NCBI GenBank assembly: GCA_030452985.1
Contig: JAKDLG010000009.1
Span: forward strand, 1 to 64,000
Length of the DNA stretch: 64,000 nucleotides
DNA from: Humibacillus sp.
Lineage (GTDB): Bacteria; Actinomycetota; Actinomycetes; Actinomycetales; Dermatophilaceae
Direction of reading: 5' to 3'
The notes below the pieces were generated by a model. It made no database searches. It saw nothing but the letters and a program-made list of their open reading frames with translations, and was not told where the DNA came from. This document shows positions 53,070 to 62,321 of the stretch, one piece after another (within the stretch, counting starts at the first letter, position 1; each line of letters starts with the position of its first letter). Made by a program: the position numbers and the translations under genes.

Positions 53070-53360
53070 GGGCGGGCCCCTCGACACAGATAGACCGGTA
53101 TGAGCATTTCCTGCGGCACGCTATCTGTTGACCCCACCGCGGGTCCAGACCCGGCGGCCAGTGAAGGGGACTGGGCCTCGACCTACGACCTGACGAGGAG
53201 GTGGACCAGGGTCGACACATCGGCGTCCACCCCTGATGGCGAGTCGCGTCCTGGGCGCACGACGCGTCGGGTCGCCGGTCATGTCGCTGCTGATGTCGTC
53301 TCAGCAACACCTCCTGCGACACGACTCGCGATGTGACCTGTCGGGGGCGCGCCTGGCCCG

Positions 53361-54104
53361 TCAGACGGAGGCCGGGTCGTCGAGAAAGGCGTGGGTCAGC
53401 GCGGCCAGCTCGCGGGCCGAGTCGGTGTTGAGCAGCGCGCCGGCCCCCGGCACGACCTCGAGCCGAGCGTCGGGCAGCTCGGCGACGAGAGCCGTGGCGG
53501 CCACGACACCCGCTTTGTCCTTCGACCCGGCCACGACGAGGGCGGGCACGCTCAGCTGACGCAGCGACTCGCGTCCGTCGAAACCCTTGAGGGCGTCGAG
53601 CACCGCCAGCATCCTCGGGCGGGACACACCGGCATCCACGAGCTTGCTCTCGGGCACCACTCGCATCGCCAGCTTCTGCAGCCGGATGGCGCCGTTGGAG
53701 GGCCGCACCAGAGCCCCGCCGACGATGAGCCGACCGACGAGCTCAGGGCGTTCGACGGCCAGCCGCAACGCGACGCTGGCCCCGATCGAGACGCCGACGA
53801 AGTCGGCCTGCCGGATGCCCTGCAGCTCGAGGTCGTTCGCGACGCCATGGGCGGCCGCGGCGAGGTCGAAACCGACCGGGTCGCCGGGCTTGAGGCCCCG
53901 CATCCAGGGTGCGTTCATCGACCGGCCGGCCCCGAACGCGGTGACGAAGTCCTGCCAGGCGATGGGCGACTGGCCCAGGCCGTGCAGCAGCACCAGCGGG
54001 CGTGGCTTGGTCTGGCGAGGAGCGAGCGCGCCTGCTGGTGCGGGGGTTTCGCCCTCCCGAGGGCCTAGACCCGGCATGTCGTCGGGGTGCGAGCGGCCTG
54101 GCAT
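53361..54104 (-). CDS. Alpha/beta hydrolase
   Basis: PLVLLHGLGQSPIAWQDF, VGVSIGASVALRLA. Confidence 0.88.
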   Translation of the reverse strand: MPGRSHPDDMPGLGPREGETPAPAGALAPRQTKPRPLVLLHGLGQSPIAWQDFVTAFGAGRSMNAPWMRGLKPGDPVGFDLAAAAHGVANDLELQGIRQADFVGVSIGASVALRLAVERPELVGRLIVGGALVRPSNGAIRLQKLAMRVVPESKLVDAGVSRPRMLAVLDALKGFDGRESLRQLSVPALVVAGSKDKAGVVAATALVAELPDARLEVVPGAGALLNTDSARELAALTHAFLDDPASV

Positions 54105-54115
54105 CCGTGCTCCCT

Positions 54116-55153
54116 TCAGCTCCAGTCGAGGATGACCTTGCCGCACTGACCCGACCGGGCGGTGGCGAAGGCCTCCTCCCACTGCTCGGCCGGGAAGCGG
54201 TGCGTGATGACCTGGGTGACCGCGTCGCGCAGCGGCGCCGAGGTGGCGATCATCTGCGACATCGCGTACCAGGTGTCGTACATCTCACGACCGTAGATGC
54301 CCTTGAGGGTGAGCATGTGGGTGATCACCTTGCCCCAGTCGAGCTGGTAGCCCTGGTGCGGTAGGCCGAGCAGCGCGATCCGCCCGCCGTGGTTCATGTT
54401 GTCGATGAGGTCGCTGACGGCGGGGGCCGCACCCGACATCTCGAGGGCGATGTCGAAACCCTCCCGCATCCCGAGGTGTTGCTGGGCGTCGGCCAGCGAC
54501 TCCCGCGTCACGTTGATCGTGAGGTCGGCTCCCGCCCGCTCAGCCAGCTCGAGCCGGTAGTCGCTGGCGTCGGACACGACGACATAGCGCGCGCCCGCGT
54601 GCCGGGCGATGGCCGCGGCCATCACACCGATGGGCCCGGCACCGGTGATGACGACGTCCTCGCCGACCATCGGCCACTGCAGGGCCGTGTGCGTGGCGTT
54701 GCCGAGCGGGTCGAAGACGGCGCCGAGGTCAGGGTCGAGGTCACGCGGCTGCACCCAGACGTTGGATGCCGGGAGCGCGACGTAGTCGGCGAAGGCGCCG
54801 TCGCGGTTGACGCCGATGCCGCGAGTGCGGATGCAGAGGTGGCGCCGGCCGGCGCGGCAGTTACGACAGCGCCCGCACACGATGTGGCCCTCGCCCGAGG
54901 CGCGGTCACCGATCTCGATACCGGTGACGTCGGCGCCCACCTCGACGACCTCGCCGTAGAACTCGTGGCCGATCACCATCGGCGGCGAGACGGTGGCGGC
55001 GGCCCAGTCGTCCCACTCCTGCAGATGAAGGTCGGTGCCGCAGAGGCCGGCGCGAAGTACGCGCAGCACGACGTCGTCGGGGCCGCACGACGGCTCCGGT
55101 CGGTCGACGAGCTCGAGGCCGGGGCCGGCAGTCAGCTTGGTGAGGGCGCGCAC
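54116..55153 (-). CDS. tdh: L-threonine 3-dehydrogenase
   Basis: RAGLCGTDLHLQEWDDWA, IGHEFYGEVVEVG, four-Cys zinc lobe CGRCRNCRAGRRHLC, LKGIYGREMYDTWY. Confidence 0.92.
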   Translation of the reverse strand: MRALTKLTAGPGLELVDRPEPSCGPDDVVLRVLRAGLCGTDLHLQEWDDWAAATVSPPMVIGHEFYGEVVEVGADVTGIEIGDRASGEGHIVCGRCRNCRAGRRHLCIRTRGIGVNRDGAFADYVALPASNVWVQPRDLDPDLGAVFDPLGNATHTALQWPMVGEDVVITGAGPIGVMAAAIARHAGARYVVVSDASDYRLELAERAGADLTINVTRESLADAQQHLGMREGFDIALEMSGAAPAVSDLIDNMNHGGRIALLGLPHQGYQLDWGKVITHMLTLKGIYGREMYDTWYAMSQMIATSAPLRDAVTQVITHRFPAEQWEEAFATARSGQCGKVILDWS

Positions 55154-55288
55154 GACGATCCTTCCGTCAGAATGATGAGCCAGGGTTCAGCCAGGATGTC
55201 AGCGAGTGGCAGCCAGCCAAGACGACGAGGGTCCGTCGTCTGAGAGTCTGCCACCCGACCCCGGGCGCGGTGAAGGCACAATGGCGGG

Positions 55289-55819
55289 GTGGAGGAGAAC
55301 GCCGTCGACAGCCCCAGGGTGGCCAGTGCCGTGGCGCGGATGCGAGCCTGTGGTGAACGGGTCACTCCCGCGAGGCACGCCGTGCTGCGAGTCGTCGACC
55401 TCGCCGATCGTGCCGACGAGCACCTCACGGCCGAGGTCATCGGGGCCCGGGTCTTCGAGCTGGCCCCGAGCGTTCACCGCGCCACCGTGTACCGCACCCT
55501 GACGTCGTTGACCGAGGCCGGGTTTCTCTCCCAGGTACACCTCGGGGGCGCTTCGACGATCTACCACCTGGACGCCCCCGGGGCGGCGGCCGAGACCGAC
55601 CCGGCCGACGCCGCATCCGGCCCGGCGGTCGAGGGGCCTCCCGCCGCGGGTCACGCGCACGTTCGGTGCATCTCGTGCGGTCGAGTGCTCGATGTTCCGC
55701 CGAACGCCTTCGACTCGTTGGCCGCCCGGCTGGCAGACGGTATCGGTTTTGCTCTCGACCCGGCCCGCACGGCCCTGCTCGGCACCTGCCGTGCCTGCCG
55801 GGCCGATACCGCCGACTGA
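55289..55819 (+). CDS. Fur-family transcriptional regulator
   Basis: GERVTPARHAVLRVVD...HRATVYRTLTSLTEAGFLSQVHLGGASTIYHLD...HVRCISCGRVLD. Confidence 0.9.
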   Translation: MEENAVDSPRVASAVARMRACGERVTPARHAVLRVVDLADRADEHLTAEVIGARVFELAPSVHRATVYRTLTSLTEAGFLSQVHLGGASTIYHLDAPGAAAETDPADAASGPAVEGPPAAGHAHVRCISCGRVLDVPPNAFDSLAARLADGIGFALDPARTALLGTCRACRADTAD

Positions 55820-55838
55820 CGACACCGGCGCCGCGAGG

Positions 55839-57626
55839 TCAGCCTCTGGGGTTCATGGCCCGCAGGGTGTCACGGATGTCGATCCAGCCGACGGGCTGGT
55901 CACCCTCGGCGGCGATCACCGGGATGGCGCTGATGCCGCTGCCGTCGAGCGCCTCGATGGCCTGGTCGAGCTGGTCGCCCTCACGTAGCGTCACCGGCAG
56001 CTCGACCAGCAGCTCGGCGGGAGCGATGTCCTGCTGGCCGTCGGCCAGCGCCTCTGCCACGGCCCGGGCCGTCACCACCCCGATGTACCTGCCCTGTGCG
56101 TTCGCCAGGGGCAGCACGCCGTAGCGGGCTCCCCCCAGGAGGTTGGCCGTCTCCCTCAGCGTCGTCTCGGCGCTGATCACCATCGGCACCGGCCGCATCA
56201 CCTCGCGCACCGCGATGAGGCTCGCGGCCGCGCTGCTCGCCGGCTCGGACAGGTCGATGCCGCGCCGGCTCAGCTTGAGGGTGTAGATCGAGTCGGGGGT
56301 CATCCGGTGGCTGAGCAGGGTGGCCAGCACGACCGCGATCATGATCGGCAGGATGATCGAGTACTCCCCGGTCAGCTCGAACATGATGATGACCCCGGTG
56401 ATCGGGGCCCGGGCCGCGCCACCGAACACGGCCCCCATCCCGATCAGCCCGTACGCCCCGATCGGTCCGGCGATCCCCGGCACCACCGACTGCGCGACGA
56501 GGCCGAAGGCAGCCCCGAGCATGGCGCCGATGAACAGGCTCGGGGCGAAGACGCCTCCGGAGCCGCCGATGCCGATGGTCAGGGAGGTGGCGATGATCTT
56601 GCCGATGAGCAGCACGACGAGGAAGCCGATGGCGTACTTGCCGTCGATGGCTCGGCCGAGCACGGGGTAACCGACCCCGTACATCTGCGGGAGCACGAGC
56701 AGCAGCACGCCGAGCAGGATGCCGCCGACAGCCGGGCGCAGCCATTCCGGGCCGTTCCAGATGGCATCGCAGAGATCTTCGATGGCGTACAGCACCTTGG
56801 TGAAGCCGACGCCCACAGCGCCGGCGATCAGCCCGAGCAGGGCGAAGAGCAGGTACTCGGACGTGTGCTCGACGGTGAACGGGGGCAGCAGCAGGAACGG
56901 GGTGTCGCCGAGGATGGCCCGGCCGATCACCGAGGCGGTGACCGACGAGAGCACGACCATGCCGAACGACTGCGTCGTGAAGTCGACGAGGATCAGCTCC
57001 ATCGCGAAGAAGACTCCGGCCAGGGGTGCGTTGAACGTCGCCGCGATGCCGCCGGCGGCTCCGCAGGCCACGAGCACCCGCATGCGCGGCGTCGGCAGGC
57101 GTACGATGCGGCCCACCGTCGACCCGAGCGCCGAGCCGATCTGCACGATGGGTCCCTCTCGACCCACCGAACCCCCTCCGCCGATGCAGAGGGCCGACGC
57201 CACCGCCTTGACCGCGGCGACCTGCGGCTTGATCCGCCCGCCTCGTCGGGCGACGGCGTACATGACCTCGGGGACGCCGTGGCCACGGGCCTCGCGGGCG
57301 AAGAAGTAGACGAGGGGGCCGTAGAGCAAGCCGGCTACGACAGGCACCCCGACGACGAACCACCGACCGAGCCCGGGCAGCGACGGGTTGGCCGCGCCCG
57401 GCACCGCGGCGTAGTCGCGATAGCCGGTGAACATTAGCGTGAAGGCACTGATCAGCCAGCGGAAGAAGACGGCGGCGAGGCCCGTGCCGGCGCCGACGAC
57501 GAGCGAGAGGGCGAGCATCCCCCCGTTCGAGCCCCGGATTCGGTCGAGGGAGAGCAGCGCCCGACGCCACGCCGGCCCGCCGACGCCCCCCGGGTCGGCT
57601 GCTGGGACGGCGGCATAGGAAGGCAT
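55839..57626 (-). CDS. ClC-family chloride channel with C-terminal CBS domains
   Basis: GGGGSVGREGPIVQIGSALGS, FNAPLAGVFFAMELIL, GSGGVFAPSLFIGAMLG; CBS pair at C-terminus. Confidence 0.93.
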   Translation of the reverse strand: MPSYAAVPAADPGGVGGPAWRRALLSLDRIRGSNGGMLALSLVVGAGTGLAAVFFRWLISAFTLMFTGYRDYAAVPGAANPSLPGLGRWFVVGVPVVAGLLYGPLVYFFAREARGHGVPEVMYAVARRGGRIKPQVAAVKAVASALCIGGGGSVGREGPIVQIGSALGSTVGRIVRLPTPRMRVLVACGAAGGIAATFNAPLAGVFFAMELILVDFTTQSFGMVVLSSVTASVIGRAILGDTPFLLLPPFTVEHTSEYLLFALLGLIAGAVGVGFTKVLYAIEDLCDAIWNGPEWLRPAVGGILLGVLLLVLPQMYGVGYPVLGRAIDGKYAIGFLVVLLIGKIIATSLTIGIGGSGGVFAPSLFIGAMLGAAFGLVAQSVVPGIAGPIGAYGLIGMGAVFGGAARAPITGVIIMFELTGEYSIILPIMIAVVLATLLSHRMTPDSIYTLKLSRRGIDLSEPASSAAASLIAVREVMRPVPMVISAETTLRETANLLGGARYGVLPLANAQGRYIGVVTARAVAEALADGQQDIAPAELLVELPVTLREGDQLDQAIEALDGSGISAIPVIAAEGDQPVGWIDIRDTLRAMNPRG

Positions 57627-57629
57627 GAG

Positions 57630-57642
57630 TTGCAGTATGCAA
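57630..57642. promoter_or_regulatory. Palindrome TTGCA-GTA-TGCAA, candidate MarR operator
   Basis: Between divergent ClC (start 57626) and MarR genes. Confidence 0.5.
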
Positions 57643-57657
57643 TAGTTGTGCTGGTCA

Positions 57658-58272
57658 ATGGAAGAGGGAGGTTCGATGGCACGCGACGGTAACAACCCTG
57701 CCGAGGGCGCTGCCCGGCCCGGGCAGGACTGGGCCTCAACCGAGCTCGACGTCAGTGTGCTCGAGACAGCCGGTGCGCTCGAGACGGCCGGTGAGTTCGA
57801 GACTGCCTGGGAGACCGACGACGTCGTCAGTGCGCTGTTGACGGCATCCCGGGTGCTCGTGGGCGTGTCGGCCCGTTCACTGGCGGGGGTCGAGGAGTCG
57901 GTGACCCTCACCCAGTTCCGCACGCTCGTCGTGCTCCACGGTCACGGGTCGACGCGACTGGTCGCCCTGGCCGAGCGCCTCGGCGTCAACGCCTCGACCG
58001 CCCTGCGCACCGTCGACCGGCTCATCGCTGCGGGCATGGTGCGGCGTCGCGAGAACGAGCTCGACCGACGCGAGGTCGTCATCGACCTCACTCCGGCCGG
58101 TGCCACCATGGTCGGCGAGGTCACCGCCCGACGACGCGACGCCATCGAGAACATCGTCTCGGCGATGCCGGCTGACCGCAGACGGGGGCTGGTGACGTCG
58201 TTGACCGCCTTCGCGGATGCGGCCGACGAGCCTCCCAGCAGGGACGACGCCGCGAGCCGGCTCGGCTGGTGA
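57658..58272 (+). CDS. MarR family transcriptional regulator
   Basis: TLTQFRTLVVLHGHGSTRLVALAERLGVNASTALRTVDRLIAAGMVRRRENELDRREVVIDLTPAG. Confidence 0.9.
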   Translation: MEEGGSMARDGNNPAEGAARPGQDWASTELDVSVLETAGALETAGEFETAWETDDVVSALLTASRVLVGVSARSLAGVEESVTLTQFRTLVVLHGHGSTRLVALAERLGVNASTALRTVDRLIAAGMVRRRENELDRREVVIDLTPAGATMVGEVTARRRDAIENIVSAMPADRRRGLVTSLTAFADAADEPPSRDDAASRLGW

Positions 58273-58309
58273 ACTCGGTGGGCTCGGTGGGCTCGGTGCC
58301 GGCGGTCGC

Positions 58310-60493
58310 TCAGACGACACGGACGTCGAGCAGGTAGCCCTGGGCCGGGCCGATGACCGGCACCGGCAGTCCGACCGAGGTCAGCACCGATCCCGGTACG
58401 ACGAGACCTTCCTCGCGCATGGCCGCGTCCCACCAGGCGGGCACCGCTGCCTGCACGACGGCGGGGAGCCCTGCCTCGGAGCGAACGCGCACGGAGTAGG
58501 TACGACTCGGGTCGAGACCGGGCAACGGCAGCGGCCCGGTGACGGCATCGCGACCGGTCACGAGCCGCACGACGGTGAACACCGCCCGCTCCCCGTCGCC
58601 GGCGATGGTGCCGGTCACCTGCACGGTGCCGTCGGGGCTCTCGCTCCGGGCCAGGTCGCCGGTGTGCAGCAGCGGCCGCAGCTCACGAACGAGCGCAGTC
58701 CAGTCGGTCAGGGTGGCCAGCTCGTCGTCGGAGCAGGTGGTGATGTCCCACTCGAGGCCGGCGTGACCCGCAGCGGCCAGCAGCATCCGGAAGCCGAGGT
58801 CGAGGGTGCGGTGCGTCGTGTGCGCGGTCGGCGGGCCGATGTGGCTGCCGATCAGCTCGGGCGGCACGAGCAGGCTGGTCCAGCGTTGGATCGAGGCCCG
58901 CTCGAGCGCGTCGTTGCAGTCGCTGGTCCAGATGCGGTCGGTGCGCTCGAGCACCCCGAGGTCGACCCTGGCCCCACCACTGCTGCACGACTCGATCTCG
59001 AGGCCAGGGTGGGCAACTCGCAGCGCGTCGAGCAGGGCGTAGAACGCCAGGGTCTGCCGGTGCACCGCCGGTGCATCGGTGACCTGGCCGACCGGCGTGT
59101 CGCGCGTGTGCACGGCTTCGAGGAGGTCGCGGTTGTGGTCCCACTTGAGGTAGTCGATGCGGTACTGCCCCACCAGCCCGCTGATGCGCTCGAACACCTG
59201 CTGCCACGCGTCGGGATTGGTCAGGTCGAGCAGCTGCTGATGGCGCCACTCACGGGGCGCGCCGTCGGTCGGGCGCAGCATCCAGTCGGGGTGCTCGCGC
59301 ACGAGATCGCTGTCGTCGTTGACCATCTCGGGCTCGAACCACAGCCCGAACTGCAGGCCCAGGCCCTTGACGTGGTCGACGAGGGGGCGCAGGCCCTGCG
59401 GCCACACGTCACCCGAGACCACCCAGTCACCGAGGGCCGCACGGTCGTGACGGCGACCGCCGAACCACCCGTCGTCGAGCACGAACCGCTCGGCGCCGAT
59501 GCGGGCCCCGGTGTCGGCCAGGGCTTTGAGGTGGTCGAGGTCGGTCTCGAAGTAGACGGCCTCCCAGGTGTTCAACGTCACCGGGCGAGGGCTGCTCGGA
59601 TGGTTCGGTCGGGCCCGGAGGCTGCAGTGCAGGCGCCGCGAGAGCCCGTCGAGCCCCTCGGTCGAGTGGACGAAGACGACCGTCGGGGAGACGTACGTCT
59701 CGCCCGGTTCGAGACGCACCTCCCCGGGAGCGAGCAGCTCGGCGCCTCCGATGACCGCGTGATGGCGACCGGCCCCTTCGGGCAACGCCTCGACCAGGTG
59801 CTCGTGGTTGCCGCTCCAGGCCGTGTGGACGGCCCACGCCTCACCGGTGCGCCAGCCGAACCCGCGGGTGCCGGCCATCATCAGCAGCGTGGCGTCGTGG
59901 CCGGTTCGCCCGCGCCGACTCGCTCGCAGGTGGGTGCCGTGGTCGAGCCGGCTGCGCTGCGGTGAGCGCTCGCGACACCAGCGCCCGGTGAGGTCGAGCA
60001 CCTCGTCTGCGCGCACCGGCAGTGGCAGCAACGAGCGCAGCGCCGCCACATCGACGGTGCCCTCCGTGCGCGAGTTGGTCACGGATGCCGTCACCCGCAG
60101 CACCCCATGCGCGTCGAGGTCGTGGCGCAGCACGAGCACGACCCCGTCGGTCGACCGGGCACTCGTGACGATGGCTTCGTCGATGACCTGGCAGGTCACG
60201 TCACCCCACCGCACAGCGCCGGAGCCGCCACCGCGGTGGGCAGCATAGCCAGGTGTGCCCGACCAACCGTCGGCCTCACCGGGCAGCAAGGTCAGGGGCC
60301 ACGGAGCGTCGAGGGCACTCGGGGGCACCGCCGCCGAGGTGGCGAGGAGCAGCGCGTCGTAGGCGGAGGCACCGCCCTCGAGGGCAGACCCCCAGTGGAG
60401 CACCTCGGGTAGACCGGCATCCGTCGGCACCACCACAAGGGCGGTGCCGGCGGACTCGATGAAGATCGACGAACCAGGTTTGATGACAGCCAC
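58310..60493 (-). CDS. Alpha-galactosidase (GH36)
   Basis: WEAVYFETDLDHLKALADTGARIGAERFVLDDGWFGGRRHD, IDYLKWDHNRD, ESCSSGGARVDLG; start at VAVIKPGSS. Confidence 0.92.
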   Translation of the reverse strand: MAVIKPGSSIFIESAGTALVVVPTDAGLPEVLHWGSALEGGASAYDALLLATSAAVPPSALDAPWPLTLLPGEADGWSGTPGYAAHRGGGSGAVRWGDVTCQVIDEAIVTSARSTDGVVLVLRHDLDAHGVLRVTASVTNSRTEGTVDVAALRSLLPLPVRADEVLDLTGRWCRERSPQRSRLDHGTHLRASRRGRTGHDATLLMMAGTRGFGWRTGEAWAVHTAWSGNHEHLVEALPEGAGRHHAVIGGAELLAPGEVRLEPGETYVSPTVVFVHSTEGLDGLSRRLHCSLRARPNHPSSPRPVTLNTWEAVYFETDLDHLKALADTGARIGAERFVLDDGWFGGRRHDRAALGDWVVSGDVWPQGLRPLVDHVKGLGLQFGLWFEPEMVNDDSDLVREHPDWMLRPTDGAPREWRHQQLLDLTNPDAWQQVFERISGLVGQYRIDYLKWDHNRDLLEAVHTRDTPVGQVTDAPAVHRQTLAFYALLDALRVAHPGLEIESCSSGGARVDLGVLERTDRIWTSDCNDALERASIQRWTSLLVPPELIGSHIGPPTAHTTHRTLDLGFRMLLAAAGHAGLEWDITTCSDDELATLTDWTALVRELRPLLHTGDLARSESPDGTVQVTGTIAGDGERAVFTVVRLVTGRDAVTGPLPLPGLDPSRTYSVRVRSEAGLPAVVQAAVPAWWDAAMREEGLVVPGSVLTSVGLPVPVIGPAQGYLLDVRVV

Positions 60494-60495
60494 CT

Positions 60496-61416
60496 TCAGC
60501 CTTTGGTGGCGCCGAGCGTCAGCCCCGCCACGAAGTGTTTCTGGAGCACGAAGAAGATCACCAGCGTAGGCACAGCGACGATGATCGACCCCGCCGCCAC
60601 GAGGTTGTTGTCGCTGAAGAACTGGCCCACCAGATTGTTCAGCGAGCTGGTGACGGGGAACTTGTCGCCCTCTTGCAGCAGCACCGTGGCCCAGAAGAAC
60701 TCGTTGTAGACCCAGGTGAACTGCAAGGTGGCGAGCGCCGCCAGCGGCGGGCGGCACAGGGGCAGCGTAAGGGTGAAGAACTGCCGCAGCACACCGGCCC
60801 CGTCGATGACCGCCGACTCGTAGATCTCTCGGGGGATGGTCTTCATGTAGTTGCTCAGCACGAAGGCGCAGAAGCCGGTCTGGAAGGCGACGTTGACAAG
60901 CACGAGACCGGCCAGGCTGTTGAGCAGGTGACCGGAGTCGTTGATCCACGTCGGGACCTCGATGGCCCGGAACATCCGGTACACCGGGATGAGCAGGGCC
61001 TGCGGGGGCAGCAGGTTGGCCGCGAGGAAGACCGCCAGCAACGTCAGGTTGAACTTGAACGAGAACCGCGACACGACGAAGGCGATGCAGCACGAGAGGA
61101 AGAGGGTGAGCAGCACCGCCGGAACGGTGATGATCGCCGAGTTGAGGAAGTGCTTGCCGAAGTCGGCCTGCTGCCAGGCGTTCTTGTAGTTGTCGAGCGT
61201 GAAGCCACCCCACGAGACGTAGCCGTACTTGGCGGTGTACGCATAGTCGCGAAAGGAGTTGACGGCGGCGAGCAGCATCGGGCCGAGCCAGATGAGGGCC
61301 ATCACGGTGAGGAACAGCGGCAGCAGCCAGCGCCGCCCGCTCCTCGGGCCACCTTCTCGCGGCCTCATCAGCCGCTGCTCCTGGGCGACGACCGGATCGG
61401 TGCTGGTCGCAGACAC
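60496..61416 (-). CDS. Carbohydrate ABC transporter permease (MalG type)
   Basis: Six TM; EIYESAVIDGAGVLRQFFTLTLPLCRPPLAA EAA-like loop. Confidence 0.92.
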   Translation of the reverse strand: MSATSTDPVVAQEQRLMRPREGGPRSGRRWLLPLFLTVMALIWLGPMLLAAVNSFRDYAYTAKYGYVSWGGFTLDNYKNAWQQADFGKHFLNSAIITVPAVLLTLFLSCCIAFVVSRFSFKFNLTLLAVFLAANLLPPQALLIPVYRMFRAIEVPTWINDSGHLLNSLAGLVLVNVAFQTGFCAFVLSNYMKTIPREIYESAVIDGAGVLRQFFTLTLPLCRPPLAALATLQFTWVYNEFFWATVLLQEGDKFPVTSSLNNLVGQFFSDNNLVAAGSIIVAVPTLVIFFVLQKHFVAGLTLGATKG

Positions 61417-61418
61417 GG

Positions 61419-62306
61419 TCAGTCCTCCTTCATGACGATGCGGAGATAGCCGACGACCAGCACGCTCGAGATCGCGAGCATGATCGTGGCCAGGGCGGAG
61501 CCGAAGCCGATGCGGCTGGCCTCGCCGACGACGTTCTGCGTGACGAGGGTCGAGATCAGCTCGAGGCCGTTGCGCCCCCGGTTGATCACCCAGACGAGGT
61601 CGAAGGCGCGCAGCGACTCGATGAACGTCACGACGAGCACGATCAGGTTGATCGGGCGCATGACCGGAAAGATCACCCGGAAGAACGTCTGCCGGTCGGT
61701 GGCGCCGTCGACCTTGGCCGCCTCGCGCAGTGAGGGGTCGACCCCCTTGAGCCCGGCCAGGTAGAGCAGCATGATGTAACCGGAGTGTCGCCAGGTAGCG
61801 GCGACCAGTACCGCCCAGAGGTTGACGCTCGGGTCGCCGTACCAGTCGGTCGACCCGCCGGTGATGGCGTTGAGCAGGCCCTGGTCTCGGGAGTAGATCA
61901 GCTGCCAGATGAAGCCGACGAGGGCGAGCGAGAGCACGACCGGCAGGTAGATGCTCGTCTGGTAGAACCGCGTTCCCCGCACGCCCTTGTCGATGAGGAT
62001 GGCGAAGAACATGCCCAGCGGGGTCGCGATGAGGAACATCACGCCCAGCCAGATCAGGTTGTGCTGGATGGCCGGCCAGAACGGTGGGTAGATGGTGGCG
62101 ATGTCGACGTAGTTCTGGAAGCCCACCGACTTGATGCCGGAGAGCGGCCCGATGCCGTCCCAGTTCGTGAACGAGAGCAGCACCGAGCCGATCGCCGGCA
62201 CCCACACCAGCCAGAGCACCAGGGCGGTGGGCACGACCACCATCAGACCCACGACGATCTTGTCGCGCGTCGACAGCTGGTCGATGCCCTTGTACTTCCG
62301 TGCCAT
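61419..62306 (-). CDS. Sugar ABC transporter permease (MalF type)
   Basis: 295 aa; SLREAAKVDGATDRQTFFRVIFPVMRP EAA loop. Confidence 0.92.
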   Translation of the reverse strand: MARKYKGIDQLSTRDKIVVGLMVVVPTALVLWLVWVPAIGSVLLSFTNWDGIGPLSGIKSVGFQNYVDIATIYPPFWPAIQHNLIWLGVMFLIATPLGMFFAILIDKGVRGTRFYQTSIYLPVVLSLALVGFIWQLIYSRDQGLLNAITGGSTDWYGDPSVNLWAVLVAATWRHSGYIMLLYLAGLKGVDPSLREAAKVDGATDRQTFFRVIFPVMRPINLIVLVVTFIESLRAFDLVWVINRGRNGLELISTLVTQNVVGEASRIGFGSALATIMLAISSVLVVGYLRIVMKED

Positions 62307-62321
62307 GGTGGTGCCCTTCGG

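Noticed and set aside
53100-53340. Possible inverted repeats in the intergenic gap upstream of the S51 protein
   Set aside because: Only short, imperfect matches; not convincing above background for GC-rich DNA.
57627-57923. N-terminal extension of the ClC ORF
   Set aside because: Antisense to the MarR gene and compositionally odd; start at 57626 fits the ClC N-terminus.
58310-61213. 967-aa ORF for alpha-galactosidase
   Set aside because: The first ~240 aa are an out-of-frame reading of the permease gene; GTG at 60493 gives a normal GH36 length.
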